DNA of 64,000 nucleotides, taken from positions 1,984,001 through 2,048,000 of the forward strand of contig NC_009092.1 of the NCBI RefSeq assembly GCF_000016065.1. The letters are read 5' to 3'. A program made the translations under genes and the position numbers. Position 1 is the stretch's first letter; every line of letters starts with the position of its first letter. Source of the DNA: Shewanella loihica PV-4 (GTDB lineage Bacteria > Pseudomonadota > Gammaproteobacteria > Enterobacterales > Shewanellaceae). Below are positions 1 to 7,468 of this stretch, one piece after another. A model generated the notes under the pieces. The model saw only the letters and a list, made by a program, of their open reading frames with translations. It was not told the origin of the DNA and did not search any database.

Positions 1-167
1 TTGCCGAGTGTTACAAGCTCTCTTCGAGCGTGGCCTTTACCCGCGCCATCGCCTATCAGGACTCTATCGACGATCCTATCGCCCATGCGGTGGGCTCTTT
101 CATGCGTATCAGCCCTGAGATGGTGGGGGACGCCTTCAGACAGGCTCTGATGGGAGAGGGAAAATGA
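1..167 (+). CDS. PaaI-family thioesterase, C-terminal fragment
   Basis: Only the last 54 codons are in the window; the gene starts upstream. The frame reads through from base 3 to a TGA at 165-167 and ends in residues typical of the C-terminal strand of a hotdog-fold thioesterase (VAFTRAIAYQ, DDPIAHAVGSFM). Members of this family hydrolyse acyl-CoA thioesters in the cytoplasm. The stop overlaps the start of the next gene in an ATGA, so the two are translationally coupled, and the neighbour is the same type of protein. A tandem hotdog pair that may act as a heteromer is an inference. The family assignment rests on a short tail. Confidence 0.7.
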   Translation, partial: AECYKLSSSVAFTRAIAYQDSIDDPIAHAVGSFMRISPEMVGDAFRQALMGEGK

Positions 168-628
168 CCATGGTCACGCCAGAAGCCAATCAGGCATTAA
201 ACGTTAAAGATATCGTTAAGAAGGCCACGGAGCTGAACGATTTTGGTCACCTGCTGGCGCATGTTCCTTATGCTAAGTTTATCGGCATGCAGGTGGCGCG
301 CTTCGGCGACGAGCTGGTGTTTCAGCTACCGAAGAAAGATGAAAATATCGGTAACCCAACCCTGCCGGCCATTCATGGCGGTGTGATCGCGGGATTTATG
401 GAGATGTCGGCGATCGTTCAGCTGATGGTGTTCATGCAGACCACTAAGGTGCCCAAAATCGTCGATTTCTCAATCGATTACCTGAGGGCTGGCCACCACA
501 GAGATAGCTTCGCCGAGTGTAAGATCACCCGTCAGGGACGCCGCGTGGCGAACGTAAACATCAACTGCTGGCAAACCAACCGTAAGGCCTTGATTGCCAC
601 CGCCCGTGCCCATTTTCTGATCGAATAG
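164..628 (+). CDS. PaaI-family thioesterase (hotdog fold)
   Basis: 154 residues, the usual size for a single hotdog domain. The central helix region carries the HGG signature (PAIHGGVIAGFMEMSA, about residues 65-80), followed by the strand DFSIDYLRAG typical of PaaI/YdiI thioesterases. In this family the conserved His-Gly-Gly region and an acidic residue on the helix take part in acyl-CoA hydrolysis; the substrate is not evident. The ATG overlaps the upstream stop by ATGA, and both genes encode the same fold, so a paired or heteromeric enzyme is plausible. Homologous pairs are usually annotated only as PaaI family thioesterases. Confidence 0.85.
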   Translation: MTMVTPEANQALNVKDIVKKATELNDFGHLLAHVPYAKFIGMQVARFGDELVFQLPKKDENIGNPTLPAIHGGVIAGFMEMSAIVQLMVFMQTTKVPKIVDFSIDYLRAGHHRDSFAECKITRQGRRVANVNINCWQTNRKALIATARAHFLIE

Positions 629-658
629 ATATTAAGGTGTAGCGTAAGGAGAATAGTG

Positions 659-1048
659 ATGAACAAAGGATTAGTGTTAGCTTGTTTGTTGCTGGGACTG
701 AGCGCCTGTGCGCCCCATACCGGCGGCATCATGATCAGCTCCACCGGTGAGGTGCGGGTCGATAACGGCTCCTTCCACTCAGACGTGGATGTCAGCGCGG
801 TGACCACCCAAGCCGAGGCGGGTTTCCTGCGGGCGCGCGGCACCATCATCAGCAAGTCACCAAAGGATCAGCGCCTGCAATATAAGTTCACCTGGTACGA
901 TATCAATGGCGCGACGGTAGAGGATGAGGGGGTGAGTTGGAAGTCCCTTAAGCTTCACGGCAAACAGCAGATGCAGGTGACTGCGCTGTCCCCTAATGCC
1001 ACAGCGGTACGTTGTGAACTCTATGTGCGAGAGGCCATTTCCAATTAA
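659..1048 (+). CDS. YcfL-like lipoprotein (DUF1425)
   Basis: About 129 residues. It begins with a lipoprotein signal: a hydrophobic stretch ending in the lipobox LSAC near residue 18. The rest is a small beta-rich domain (VTTQAEAGFLRARGTI, LQYKFTWYDINGATVEDEG) resembling YcfL/DUF1425, a predicted outer-membrane lipoprotein family often found near penicillin-binding-protein activator genes. ATG at 659 is preferred over the in-frame GTG at 656 because the AAGGAG at 647-652 is then better spaced. No function is known from the sequence; it stands alone before a terminator. Confidence 0.75.
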   Translation: MNKGLVLACLLLGLSACAPHTGGIMISSTGEVRVDNGSFHSDVDVSAVTTQAEAGFLRARGTIISKSPKDQRLQYKFTWYDINGATVEDEGVSWKSLKLHGKQQMQVTALSPNATAVRCELYVREAISN

Positions 1049-1089
1049 AAATCGCTTTCAGGAATGAGTCGGGCGAATGATTTGATGAA

Positions 1090-1116
1090 AACGTCAGCAA
1101 TGCTGGCGTTTTTTTA
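1090..1116 (+). terminator. Rho-independent terminator
   Basis: A hairpin with 9-bp arms AACGTCAGC / GCTGGCGTT (one G-U pair) and loop AAT is followed by a run of T. It lies about 40 bases after the YcfL-like gene. The same arm sequence recurs at other terminators in this window (43854 and 45735). Confidence 0.9.
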
Positions 1117-1147
1117 TGGATCACGCGCAAATATTGCGTTAAATATG

Positions 1148-1175
1148 TCAACTCTTTGTATGAGTCATGTATAAT
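1148..1175 (+). promoter_or_regulatory. Promoter of the thiamine uptake operon
   Basis: A perfect -10 hexamer TATAAT is at 1170-1175, just upstream of the TPP riboswitch. The -35 region is weak (TCAACT at 1148-1153, spacing 16). The start of transcription would fall around 1182, immediately at the riboswitch aptamer. The -10 is seen directly; the -35 assignment is tentative. Confidence 0.6.
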
Positions 1176-1176
1176 C

Positions 1177-1288
1177 GGCCTCGCCAAGGGGTGTTAACGC
1201 CAAGCCATAGCTTAGCGATTGACTGAGATGTCCGCGGGACGAACCCTTAGAACCTGATCCGGCTAATACCGGCGTAGGAATGGGCCAC
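1177..1288 (+). ncRNA. TPP riboswitch (THI element)
   Basis: The diagnostic thi-box blocks are present in order: GGGGTGTT at about 1188, CTGAGATG at 1223-1230, ACCCTTAGAACCTGATCC at about 1243-1260, and the closing block GGCTAATACCGGCGTAGGAA at 1261-1280. Outer GGCC segments at 1177 and about 1283 can pair to form P1. TPP aptamers of this type sense thiamine pyrophosphate and repress downstream thiamine genes. It precedes a TonB receptor, a thiamine-binding protein, a PnuT-like permease and a thiamine-kinase-like gene, which fits exactly. Confidence 0.95.
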
Positions 1289-1343
1289 ATCACTAGATTT
1301 AACACAATCTGTCTGTGCATTCTTTCTCGCTTTCTTAAGTGCC

Positions 1344-1368
1344 GGATCTCAATATTGATTTGAGGTCC
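1344..1368 (+). promoter_or_regulatory. Shine-Dalgarno sequestering hairpin (riboswitch expression platform)
   Basis: GGATCTCAA (1344-1352) can pair with TTGAGGTCC (1360-1368), eight Watson-Crick pairs plus one wobble, across a 7-base loop. The 3' arm contains the GAGG ribosome-binding site of the TonB receptor gene, whose ATG follows at 1370. No T-run follows, so control is probably translational. That this stem forms when TPP is bound is inferred from position. Confidence 0.7.
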
Positions 1369-1369
1369 T

Positions 1370-3511
1370 ATGTTTACATTAAAATCTTATTCACCCATCG
1401 CCCTTGCCGTCGCGGCGGCGTTAACTCATACCAGCCTGATGGCGAGCGATACGCCGCCAGCCAACGACGAGATGGAAGTGATAGTCGTCACCTCCGATTT
1501 TCGCCAGTCTAGCCTGGACAAGATGCCCTCTAGCATCAGCGTAATAGATCAACAGCAAATTGAGGACGAGGGCGCCCAGCACTTTGAAGACGTACTCAAC
1601 GGCATTGCCAATTTTAACTGGTCTGGGGGTAGCTCACGGGCGAAATATTTCCAGATCCGCGGTGTGGGCGAGCAGGAGGAGTATCAGGGTGCACCTAACT
1701 CTTCGGTTGGCTACATCATAGACGACATCGACATGTCGGGCCTTGGGATGATCTCCAGCATGTATGATCTGCAGCAGGTCGAGGTGCTTCGCGGGCCACA
1801 GGGTACACGCTATGGCGCCAACGCCTTAGCCGGTCTCATCTATCTTAAGAGTAACGATCCTACCTCGGTATTCGAGCATGGCGCCGAGCTGCAACTGGGT
1901 GACGATAACCTGCGCACCTATAGCGGCTTCAGCTCTGGCCCATTGACTGACTCGGGTAAGCTCTTGTACCGCGTATCGCTGCAGCAACATGAGCAGAACG
2001 GCTATCGCGACAACCTTTATCTGGGCCGTGACGACACTAACGGCAGAGATGAATTTACAGGCCGCATTAAGCTGCGCTGGTATGCCACTGACGATCTGGT
2101 GGCCGATCTCAGCCTGATGCACGCCGACTTTAACAACGGCTACGATGCCTGGACATTGGACAACAACGGTTTCGATACCCTCACAGATGAGCCGGGTGTC
2201 GACAAGCAGCGCACCACGGGTGGCTCGCTTAAGTTGACCTACTCGGGCGCCGACAGCTTCGAGCTGGTCTCACTAAGCTCAATGGCTCAGAGTGATACGC
2301 ATCACGGCTACGACGGTGACTGGGCCAACCCAGAGTTTTGGGCGGCCCGCAGCTGCGAGGGTGAACCTTGTCAATACGACTACACCTGGAACAAGCTGGG
2401 TGACAGAACCACGCTGTCTCAGGAGTTTCGTCTAAGCTCCACCGAGGCGGGACGTATCTTCGATGGCAGCACCGACTGGTTGGTGGGCGTCTATGGTCTG
2501 AGACTCACAGAAGACAACGACACTCTTGAGATTTATAACGGCTGGGAAGACAGACTGCTTGCCGAATATGAAGCGACTAACTTGGCAGTTTTTGCGCAGT
2601 TAGACAGCGACTTAGGCAATGGCTACGCGTTGTCAGTGGGTGCCCGTCTGGAGCGCCGCGAGAGCGACTACAGCGACTCGGACAAAGATGCCTTCGATCC
2701 CTCTGAGAACATGTGGGGCGGTCATATTGCCCTGAGCAAGACCCTGAGTCCTGGCCAACAGGCCTATGCCCGTATCGCCCGTGGCTATAAGGCGGGTGGC
2801 TTTAACATGTCACTGCCGGTTTCCCTTAGCGATAAAAAGGAGTTCCAGGCAGAGACTCTGTACAACTATGAGCTGGGCCTCAAGTCAGAGTGGCTAGATG
2901 GCGACGCGACCACCCACTTCTCGCTGTTTTACATGGACAGACGCGATCAGCAGGTCTCCGCCTCACAGCAAAACCCTGACGAGCCACAGAAGTTCATCCT
3001 CTACGTCGAAAATGCCGGTAGCTCTCACAACTATGGCGCCGAGCTGGAAGCCAACTGGTATGCCACTGATAATCTTAAGTTATACGGCACGCTAGGCTGG
3101 CTAGAGACCGCCTACGGCGATTACGCCTACCAGGACAAGTACGGTGGATTGGTGGATCTCACTGGCCGCGAGCTGGCTCACTCACCTAATCTTACCTATA
3201 GCGCGGGCGCGACCTATCGTAGCGATCTGGGCTGGTTTGCCAACCTGACCACCAGTGGTAAGAGCGAGTTCTACTACTCAGACAGCAACGACTCTAAGTC
3301 AGAGCCCTATACTATCTTCAATGCCCGTGTCGGCTACGAGACAGAGACCTGGTCGGCTTACCTTTGGGGACGCAATCTGTTTGATGAGAAGTATGGCGTG
3401 CGCGGCTTCTATTTCGGTAACGAGCCGGATAACGGCTGGGCCGATAAGCAATATATCCGTTATGGCGACCCTCGTCAGCTAGGGGTCACGCTTAACGTCA
3501 AGTTTATGTAA
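1370..3511 (+). CDS. TonB-dependent outer-membrane receptor, probably for thiamine
   Basis: 713 residues, a normal size for a TonB receptor. A signal peptide (about residues 1-25, ending LMA) precedes a TonB-box-like region EMEVIVVTSD, then the plug domain (SSISVIDQQQIEDEGAQ; QQVEVLRGPQGTRYGANALAG about residues 135-160) and a 22-strand barrel. The C-terminus is NVKFM, with Met rather than the usual terminal Phe. These receptors use proton-motive force via TonB-ExbBD to import scarce ligands. The ligand is inferred from the TPP riboswitch directly upstream and the downstream thiamine genes. The barrel is otherwise of the broad siderophore/vitamin type. Confidence 0.9.
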   Translation: MFTLKSYSPIALAVAAALTHTSLMASDTPPANDEMEVIVVTSDFRQSSLDKMPSSISVIDQQQIEDEGAQHFEDVLNGIANFNWSGGSSRAKYFQIRGVGEQEEYQGAPNSSVGYIIDDIDMSGLGMISSMYDLQQVEVLRGPQGTRYGANALAGLIYLKSNDPTSVFEHGAELQLGDDNLRTYSGFSSGPLTDSGKLLYRVSLQQHEQNGYRDNLYLGRDDTNGRDEFTGRIKLRWYATDDLVADLSLMHADFNNGYDAWTLDNNGFDTLTDEPGVDKQRTTGGSLKLTYSGADSFELVSLSSMAQSDTHHGYDGDWANPEFWAARSCEGEPCQYDYTWNKLGDRTTLSQEFRLSSTEAGRIFDGSTDWLVGVYGLRLTEDNDTLEIYNGWEDRLLAEYEATNLAVFAQLDSDLGNGYALSVGARLERRESDYSDSDKDAFDPSENMWGGHIALSKTLSPGQQAYARIARGYKAGGFNMSLPVSLSDKKEFQAETLYNYELGLKSEWLDGDATTHFSLFYMDRRDQQVSASQQNPDEPQKFILYVENAGSSHNYGAELEANWYATDNLKLYGTLGWLETAYGDYAYQDKYGGLVDLTGRELAHSPNLTYSAGATYRSDLGWFANLTTSGKSEFYYSDSNDSKSEPYTIFNARVGYETETWSAYLWGRNLFDEKYGVRGFYFGNEPDNGWADKQYIRYGDPRQLGVTLNVKFM

Positions 3512-3575
3512 TTGGCGCTTTGCCATTGCTAATCGTTGTAGGGGCGGGTAGGACTCGCCCCCTTAAGGAGTTAAG

Positions 3576-3836
3576 ATGAAATTAACCGCTGAAATCAGCA
3601 TGTATCCCCTCAAGGATAACTATATCGATCCCATCAAGTGGTTCATCGGCCGGGTTGACACTTACGCCAATATCGAGCGCCGCACCAATGCCATGGCCAC
3701 TCAGGTGTGCGGCGAATATGGCGAGGTGATGCAGATGTTGGCCACCGAGATGGAAGCCGCTCATGAGAAGTGGGGCAAGGCAGTCTTCGTGGTCAAGTTT
3801 ATCGGTGGCGAGCTGAACCTGTCCCATCAGGAATAG
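3576..3836 (+). CDS. YkoF-like thiamine/HMP-binding protein
   Basis: 86 residues, a single domain of the YkoF/MTH1187 ferredoxin-like type. The opening KLTAEISMYPLKDNYIDPIKWFI and the later TQVCGEYGEVMQ are characteristic. YkoF of Bacillus binds thiamine or its pyrimidine and usually has two such domains; here there is one, with no signal peptide, so it probably acts in the cytoplasm as a dimer. AAGGAG at 3565-3570 sets the start. It lies between the TonB receptor and the permease in the TPP-controlled operon, so a role in binding or handing over imported thiamine is inferred. Confidence 0.8.
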   Translation: MKLTAEISMYPLKDNYIDPIKWFIGRVDTYANIERRTNAMATQVCGEYGEVMQMLATEMEAAHEKWGKAVFVVKFIGGELNLSHQE

Positions 3837-3879
3837 GGCCTTAGGGCGCGATTAGTATACGGGGAGCAACACACATCCT

Positions 3880-4527
3880 ATGATAGATTTCTGGTCCGCA
3901 TTGGTTAGCACCTTGACCCAGGCCTTCGAGCAGGCCAATGCCATGACGGCGTGGGAGGCGGTAGCCGTGGTCTTGGCTTTGGCCTATCTGGCACTGGCGA
4001 TGCGCGGCAACATCTGGTGCTGGGCGGCAGCCTTTGTCAGCACCGCCATCTACACCTTGCTGTTTTGGGAGGTCTCCCTGCTGATGGAGTCGCTGCTCAA
4101 CGTCTACTACATGGCGATGGCTGGCTACGGCTTCTGGCTGTGGCGCTATGGCGGCGGTGAAGATCAAGGGGTCGAGGTGGTCAGCTGGTCGCTTGGGCGG
4201 CATCTATATCTGATCGTCGCGACAACTGTGGTTTCCCTGGTGGTCGGCCATTTGATGGCGACCCACACTCAGGCATCGTACCCCTATCTGGATGCCGCAA
4301 CCAGCTGCTTTGCGGTGATGACCACCTATCTGGTGGCGCGCAAGGTGCTGGAGAACTGGCTCTACTGGGTGGTTATCGATTTTGTGTCCATCTACCTCTA
4401 TCTCAACAAGGGACTGATGCTCACCTCTATGCTGTTCATCTTGTATGTAGGCATGGCGATAGGGGGTTATTTCCTATGGCGTACCAGCATGCAGCAGCCA
4501 AGTCAGGGTGACTACTCCTATGACTAA
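3880..4527 (+). CDS. pnuT: PnuT-type thiamine permease (PnuC family)
   Basis: 215 residues with about seven hydrophobic segments. It has the PnuC-family layout: GNIWCWAAAFVSTAIYTLLF (residues 44-63), then NVYYMAMAGYGFWLWRYGG (residues 72-90), where the Trp/Tyr/Gly-rich helices line the vitamin channel in PnuC homologues. PnuC proteins carry nicotinamide riboside, and relatives in TPP-regulated operons carry thiamine by facilitated diffusion followed by intracellular phosphorylation. The next gene is a kinase-like protein, which supports metabolic trapping. The start follows a slightly distant GGGGAG (3861-3866). Confidence 0.85.
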   Translation: MIDFWSALVSTLTQAFEQANAMTAWEAVAVVLALAYLALAMRGNIWCWAAAFVSTAIYTLLFWEVSLLMESLLNVYYMAMAGYGFWLWRYGGGEDQGVEVVSWSLGRHLYLIVATTVVSLVVGHLMATHTQASYPYLDAATSCFAVMTTYLVARKVLENWLYWVVIDFVSIYLYLNKGLMLTSMLFILYVGMAIGGYFLWRTSMQQPSQGDYSYD

Positions 4528-4566
4528 GGCGAGTCTTGCCGTACTGTTCGTCGAGGCTGTGATCTG

Positions 4567-5706
4567 ATGTCGGCTGACGGTAGTGCTGGCGCGAATAGCA
4601 CCTTGCTAGCGCGCCTGATAGGCAGCCTTCCCGAGGCGGTTAAGTTGCGGCTCTCAGATCTTGGCTGTCCATTGGATGAGAGCACACAGATACAGGTGCT
4701 CTCGCGGGGACTGAGTAACCAAAACTATCATCTAAGCCGCGATAACCAGCACCTGGTGCTGCGGGTCAACAGTCAGGCCAGCAGCCAGATCAGCGCCCGC
4801 GACCATGAGGTGGCCAACTGGCGCCTGGCAGAAGTGCATGGCCTCGCGCCAGCGCTCTTGTATGTGGCGCCGGGCAATAGTTGCTATCTCAGCCGTTTCA
4901 TCGACACAGGCGAAGATTGGAGCCGCTTGATGACGGCCAATCCCGCCCATCCGCTGCAGGAAGAGTGCGTCAGCCGGCCGGATGCCGAGGTGTTGCTGCT
5001 GGACCTACTCAAGGGGCTAGCTCAATTGCCGTTGCCCAAGAATCCCATTTCGGTGACTGAGCAGTGGCGGCGCTATTTTGGTCAGTTAGAGATGATTGCC
5101 GAAAGCCTAGATGCGGCTAGCACAGATAAAGCCAGTCTTGATGCGGTAGGGAGCACGGATCTGCCCATATCCTATCTCGAGCCTTGGAAGACGCGATGGC
5201 AAGCGCTTAAGGCGCACCTGGTGCGGGTCGATGACGTGCTCGAGCAGCTAAATGCCTGTGCGTTGGCGCCCCAGTATAGCCATAGGGATCTCAACCCCCA
5301 CAATCTCTTGATAAGCCAGGGGAAGCTCTGGTGTATCGATTATGAATACGCCTGTAGCTCCCACCCCTTGGTGGATCTTGCCAGCGTGCTGGCAACCCAC
5401 AGACTCTCTAGTGAGCAGCGCCACCGCCTGATCCTCGGCTATCTGAATGATCATCCCAAGCTCAACGATAAGGCGCTCGCGGCCATTCCCAGTGCCTTGG
5501 CGCTCTACTGGTATTTCGCTGCCTGCTGGGCACTGTTGATGGCGAGCCAGGGTGAGGGCATATTGAAGCAGACTGTGCAGAAGACAGTGCTACAGTCAGT
5601 GGAGAAGACAGTGCCGCAGACGCAGGGCGAGTCAGATGCCAGCCTGCCACATAGCGTGAGTGACTACCTCCAATGCTTCGATGACTTCATGGTGCTGGTG
5701 GGTTAA
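4567..5706 (+). CDS. Thiamine-kinase-like phosphotransferase (APH/choline kinase fold)
   Basis: 379 residues with an aminoglycoside-phosphotransferase/choline-kinase fold. The Brenner motif is intact (YSHRDLNPHNLLIS, catalytic Asp), followed by the metal-binding motif LWCIDYEYA and HPLVDLASVL. The N-terminal lobe has SRGLSNQNYHL, the ATP-loop equivalent seen in ThiK. ThiK phosphorylates thiamine to thiamine phosphate. It is last in the TPP-riboswitch operon, downstream of the PnuT-like permease, so thiamine is the likely substrate. A low-complexity QKTVLQSVEKTVPQ insert lies near the C-terminus. It is longer than E. coli ThiK, so orthology is not certain. Confidence 0.8.
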   Translation: MSADGSAGANSTLLARLIGSLPEAVKLRLSDLGCPLDESTQIQVLSRGLSNQNYHLSRDNQHLVLRVNSQASSQISARDHEVANWRLAEVHGLAPALLYVAPGNSCYLSRFIDTGEDWSRLMTANPAHPLQEECVSRPDAEVLLLDLLKGLAQLPLPKNPISVTEQWRRYFGQLEMIAESLDAASTDKASLDAVGSTDLPISYLEPWKTRWQALKAHLVRVDDVLEQLNACALAPQYSHRDLNPHNLLISQGKLWCIDYEYACSSHPLVDLASVLATHRLSSEQRHRLILGYLNDHPKLNDKALAAIPSALALYWYFAACWALLMASQGEGILKQTVQKTVLQSVEKTVPQTQGESDASLPHSVSDYLQCFDDFMVLVG

Positions 5707-5976
5707 CGCGTCTTTGGTCGTCCGACTCTTTTTCCGACTTGGTAAATCCGATTCTGTTACTCTGACTCAGTTGATCCGTCAGGGCTAACGCAAGGTTTCT
5801 GATTGCGCTCTATTTCCTCGTTTATTTCAAGTTACCTGTCTCGTTTCGCTTGTCTCATCTCGCCTATCTCATCTCGTTCAGGACATAGGTTTTTTACCTT
5901 TGTTGATCCTTGCTGAAATTTAAATGATTAGCTAAGGGTCTATTAGGTAATGACAAAATAATGAGAGAGTGAGGTT

Positions 5977-6567
5977 ATGCAGAAACTGTACGCTAAATTT
6001 ACCCAGGGGATCGCCCAGCTCGACGGTGTCGCCGCCTTGGCACTTAGGCTCTATCTGGCGCCAGTGCTGATGCAGGCAGGATACAACAAGCTGTCCCACT
6101 TTAGCGACACGGCGGCCTGGTTTGGTAACGCCGAGTGGGGCCTGGGTCTGCCCATGCCCGAGGTGATGGTGGCCCTGGCGGCCGGCAGCGAGTTTGTCGG
6201 TGGCTTCTTGCTGATCCTTGGCTTGGCCACCCGTTTGATCTCCATCCCCTTGATGGTCACCATGGCGGTGGCAGCCTTTAGCGTGCACTGGAAAAACGGC
6301 TGGTTGGCGATCGCCGATCCCAGCTCCTGGCTGGCCAATGAGCAGGTGATGGCCTCGGCGGAGAAGCTCGCGGCGGCCAAGTCTCTTTTGCAGGAACATG
6401 GTCACTATGAGTGGCTGACCTCCTCGGGTAACTTTGTGATCCTTAACAACGGCATCGAGTTTGCCGTTACCTATCTGTTTATGCTGTTTGCCTTGTTGAT
6501 CATCGGCGGCGGCCGCTATACCAGCTTGGATTATTGGATTGCCCGCAAGTATCAGCCCAAGGCTTAA
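5977..6567 (+). CDS. DoxX-family membrane protein
   Basis: 196 residues with four predicted membrane helices. The first contains the DoxX pattern RLYLAPVLMQAGYNKL (about residues 26-41). GSEFVGGFLLILGLATRLIS marks the second helix, and YLFMLFALLIIGGGRYTSLDYWI the last. DoxX proteins are small inner-membrane proteins linked to quinone or thiosulfate redox and oxidative stress in a few organisms; the function here is unknown. The gene is preceded by a purine-rich GAGTGAGG and followed by a clear terminator, so it is a single-gene unit. Confidence 0.85.
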   Translation: MQKLYAKFTQGIAQLDGVAALALRLYLAPVLMQAGYNKLSHFSDTAAWFGNAEWGLGLPMPEVMVALAAGSEFVGGFLLILGLATRLISIPLMVTMAVAAFSVHWKNGWLAIADPSSWLANEQVMASAEKLAAAKSLLQEHGHYEWLTSSGNFVILNNGIEFAVTYLFMLFALLIIGGGRYTSLDYWIARKYQPKA

Positions 6568-6585
6568 CCCGGCGTCATCAAGTGT

Positions 6586-6615
6586 AAATCCCACTGTTTT
6601 AGTGGGATTTTTTTT
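6586..6615 (+). terminator. Rho-independent terminator after the DoxX gene
   Basis: AAATCCCACT / AGTGGGATTT form a perfect 10-bp stem around a GTTTT loop, followed by a T run to 6615. It ends the DoxX transcript 19 bases after its stop codon. Confidence 0.95.
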
Positions 6616-6662
6616 GCCAATTTGCTACCCTCGAGTTCGGTATTAATGACAGGATAATCTTT

Positions 6663-7211
6663 GTGGATGCGATCGAACTTCTGTTGACACGGCAGTCTTG
6701 CCCCAGACTAGTCGCCCCGGCGCCCGATGCGGCGCAGCTTACACAGATCTTAAACGCCGCGGTGCGAGTGCCGGACCATGCAGGCCTCACCCCGTGGGAA
6801 TTTATCGTCGCCGAGGGCGATGGCCTAACGCGCCTTGCTGACCATTTTGTGGAGGCGATGGAAAAGGAGGGTGGCGATGAGGCTGCCGTCGCTAAGGCCG
6901 CCAACATGCCGATGCGCGCCCCCATGGTGGTCACTGTAGTGGCCAAGGTAACCGAGCATCCTAAGGTGCCGGTACTCGAGCAGCATATCGCCGCGGGCTG
7001 CGCCTGTATGGCGATGCAGCAGGCCGCCTTCGCTCTTGGACTGGGCGGCATCTGGCGCACCGGCCCCTTGGCCTTTAATCGTCATCTGCATCGGGCCTTG
7101 GGCCTGGGCGAGCAAGATCAGATAGTGGGCTTCCTCTACCTGGGCACGCCCGCGGTGAAGGCGCCGTTAAAGCCGCAGAAATCGGCCGACTCGGCGGTGC
7201 GTTACCTCTGA
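6663..7211 (+). CDS. YdjA-type NAD(P)H nitroreductase
   Basis: 182 residues, the length of the small YdjA subgroup of FMN nitroreductases. It starts at GTG 6663 with DAIELLLTRQSCPRL, matching the family opening, and contains VRVPDHAGLTPWEFIV (residues 37-52) and the FMN-binding ALGLGGIWRTG (about 119-129). These homodimers use FMN and NAD(P)H to reduce nitro compounds and some quinones; the physiological substrate is unknown. No ATG start fits, because the reading frame upstream of GTG lacks one. It is followed by an unusually structured 3' region ending in a terminator. Confidence 0.9.
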   Translation: MDAIELLLTRQSCPRLVAPAPDAAQLTQILNAAVRVPDHAGLTPWEFIVAEGDGLTRLADHFVEAMEKEGGDEAAVAKAANMPMRAPMVVTVVAKVTEHPKVPVLEQHIAAGCACMAMQQAAFALGLGGIWRTGPLAFNRHLHRALGLGEQDQIVGFLYLGTPAVKAPLKPQKSADSAVRYL

Positions 7212-7225
7212 TAAGGGTGATAGCA

Positions 7226-7378
7226 AACGAAATTGTGAAGCCAGGTACCATAGCTTCGACTTTGGTCGGGTTTACAGGGCAGTAAAAACTGGCAAAGTGA
7301 AGGGGAGCCTGCATCCTACCTATGCAAGGTTTTCACCCTAAGTGATTGTGTTGCCCGCTTGCTGCGGGCATTTTTTTG
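7226..7378 (+). ncRNA. Possible structured 3' UTR or small RNA
   Basis: Between the nitroreductase stop and the terminator lie about 140 bases that can fold: GAAGC/GCTTC arms around 7235-7254, and a long imperfect hairpin with TGCAT/ATGCA at its tip near 7310-7326, extended by GTGAA/TTCAC. The segment ends at the strong terminator 7352-7377. No ORF with a ribosome-binding site is present on the plus strand. It could be a 3'-UTR-derived sRNA. No known RNA family was recognised, so this is tentative. Confidence 0.3.
7352..7377 (+). terminator. Rho-independent terminator
   Basis: TGCCCGC / GCGGGCA 7-bp GC-rich stem with loop TTGCT and seven T residues. It lies 140 bases after the nitroreductase gene, leaving room for a structured 3' tail. 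Confidence 0.92.
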
Positions 7379-7468
7379 TCTGTCAAAAGAGGGAAGCTAG
7401 ACGCTGATGCTAGCCCCTATCTGAACGCCTTTTCTATACTCTTATCTTACTCTTACCTCTATTCCTAT

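Noticed and set aside
5932..6594. 220-codon minus-strand frame over the DoxX gene
   Set aside because: Shadow frame; the plus-strand product has clear DoxX features and a terminator.
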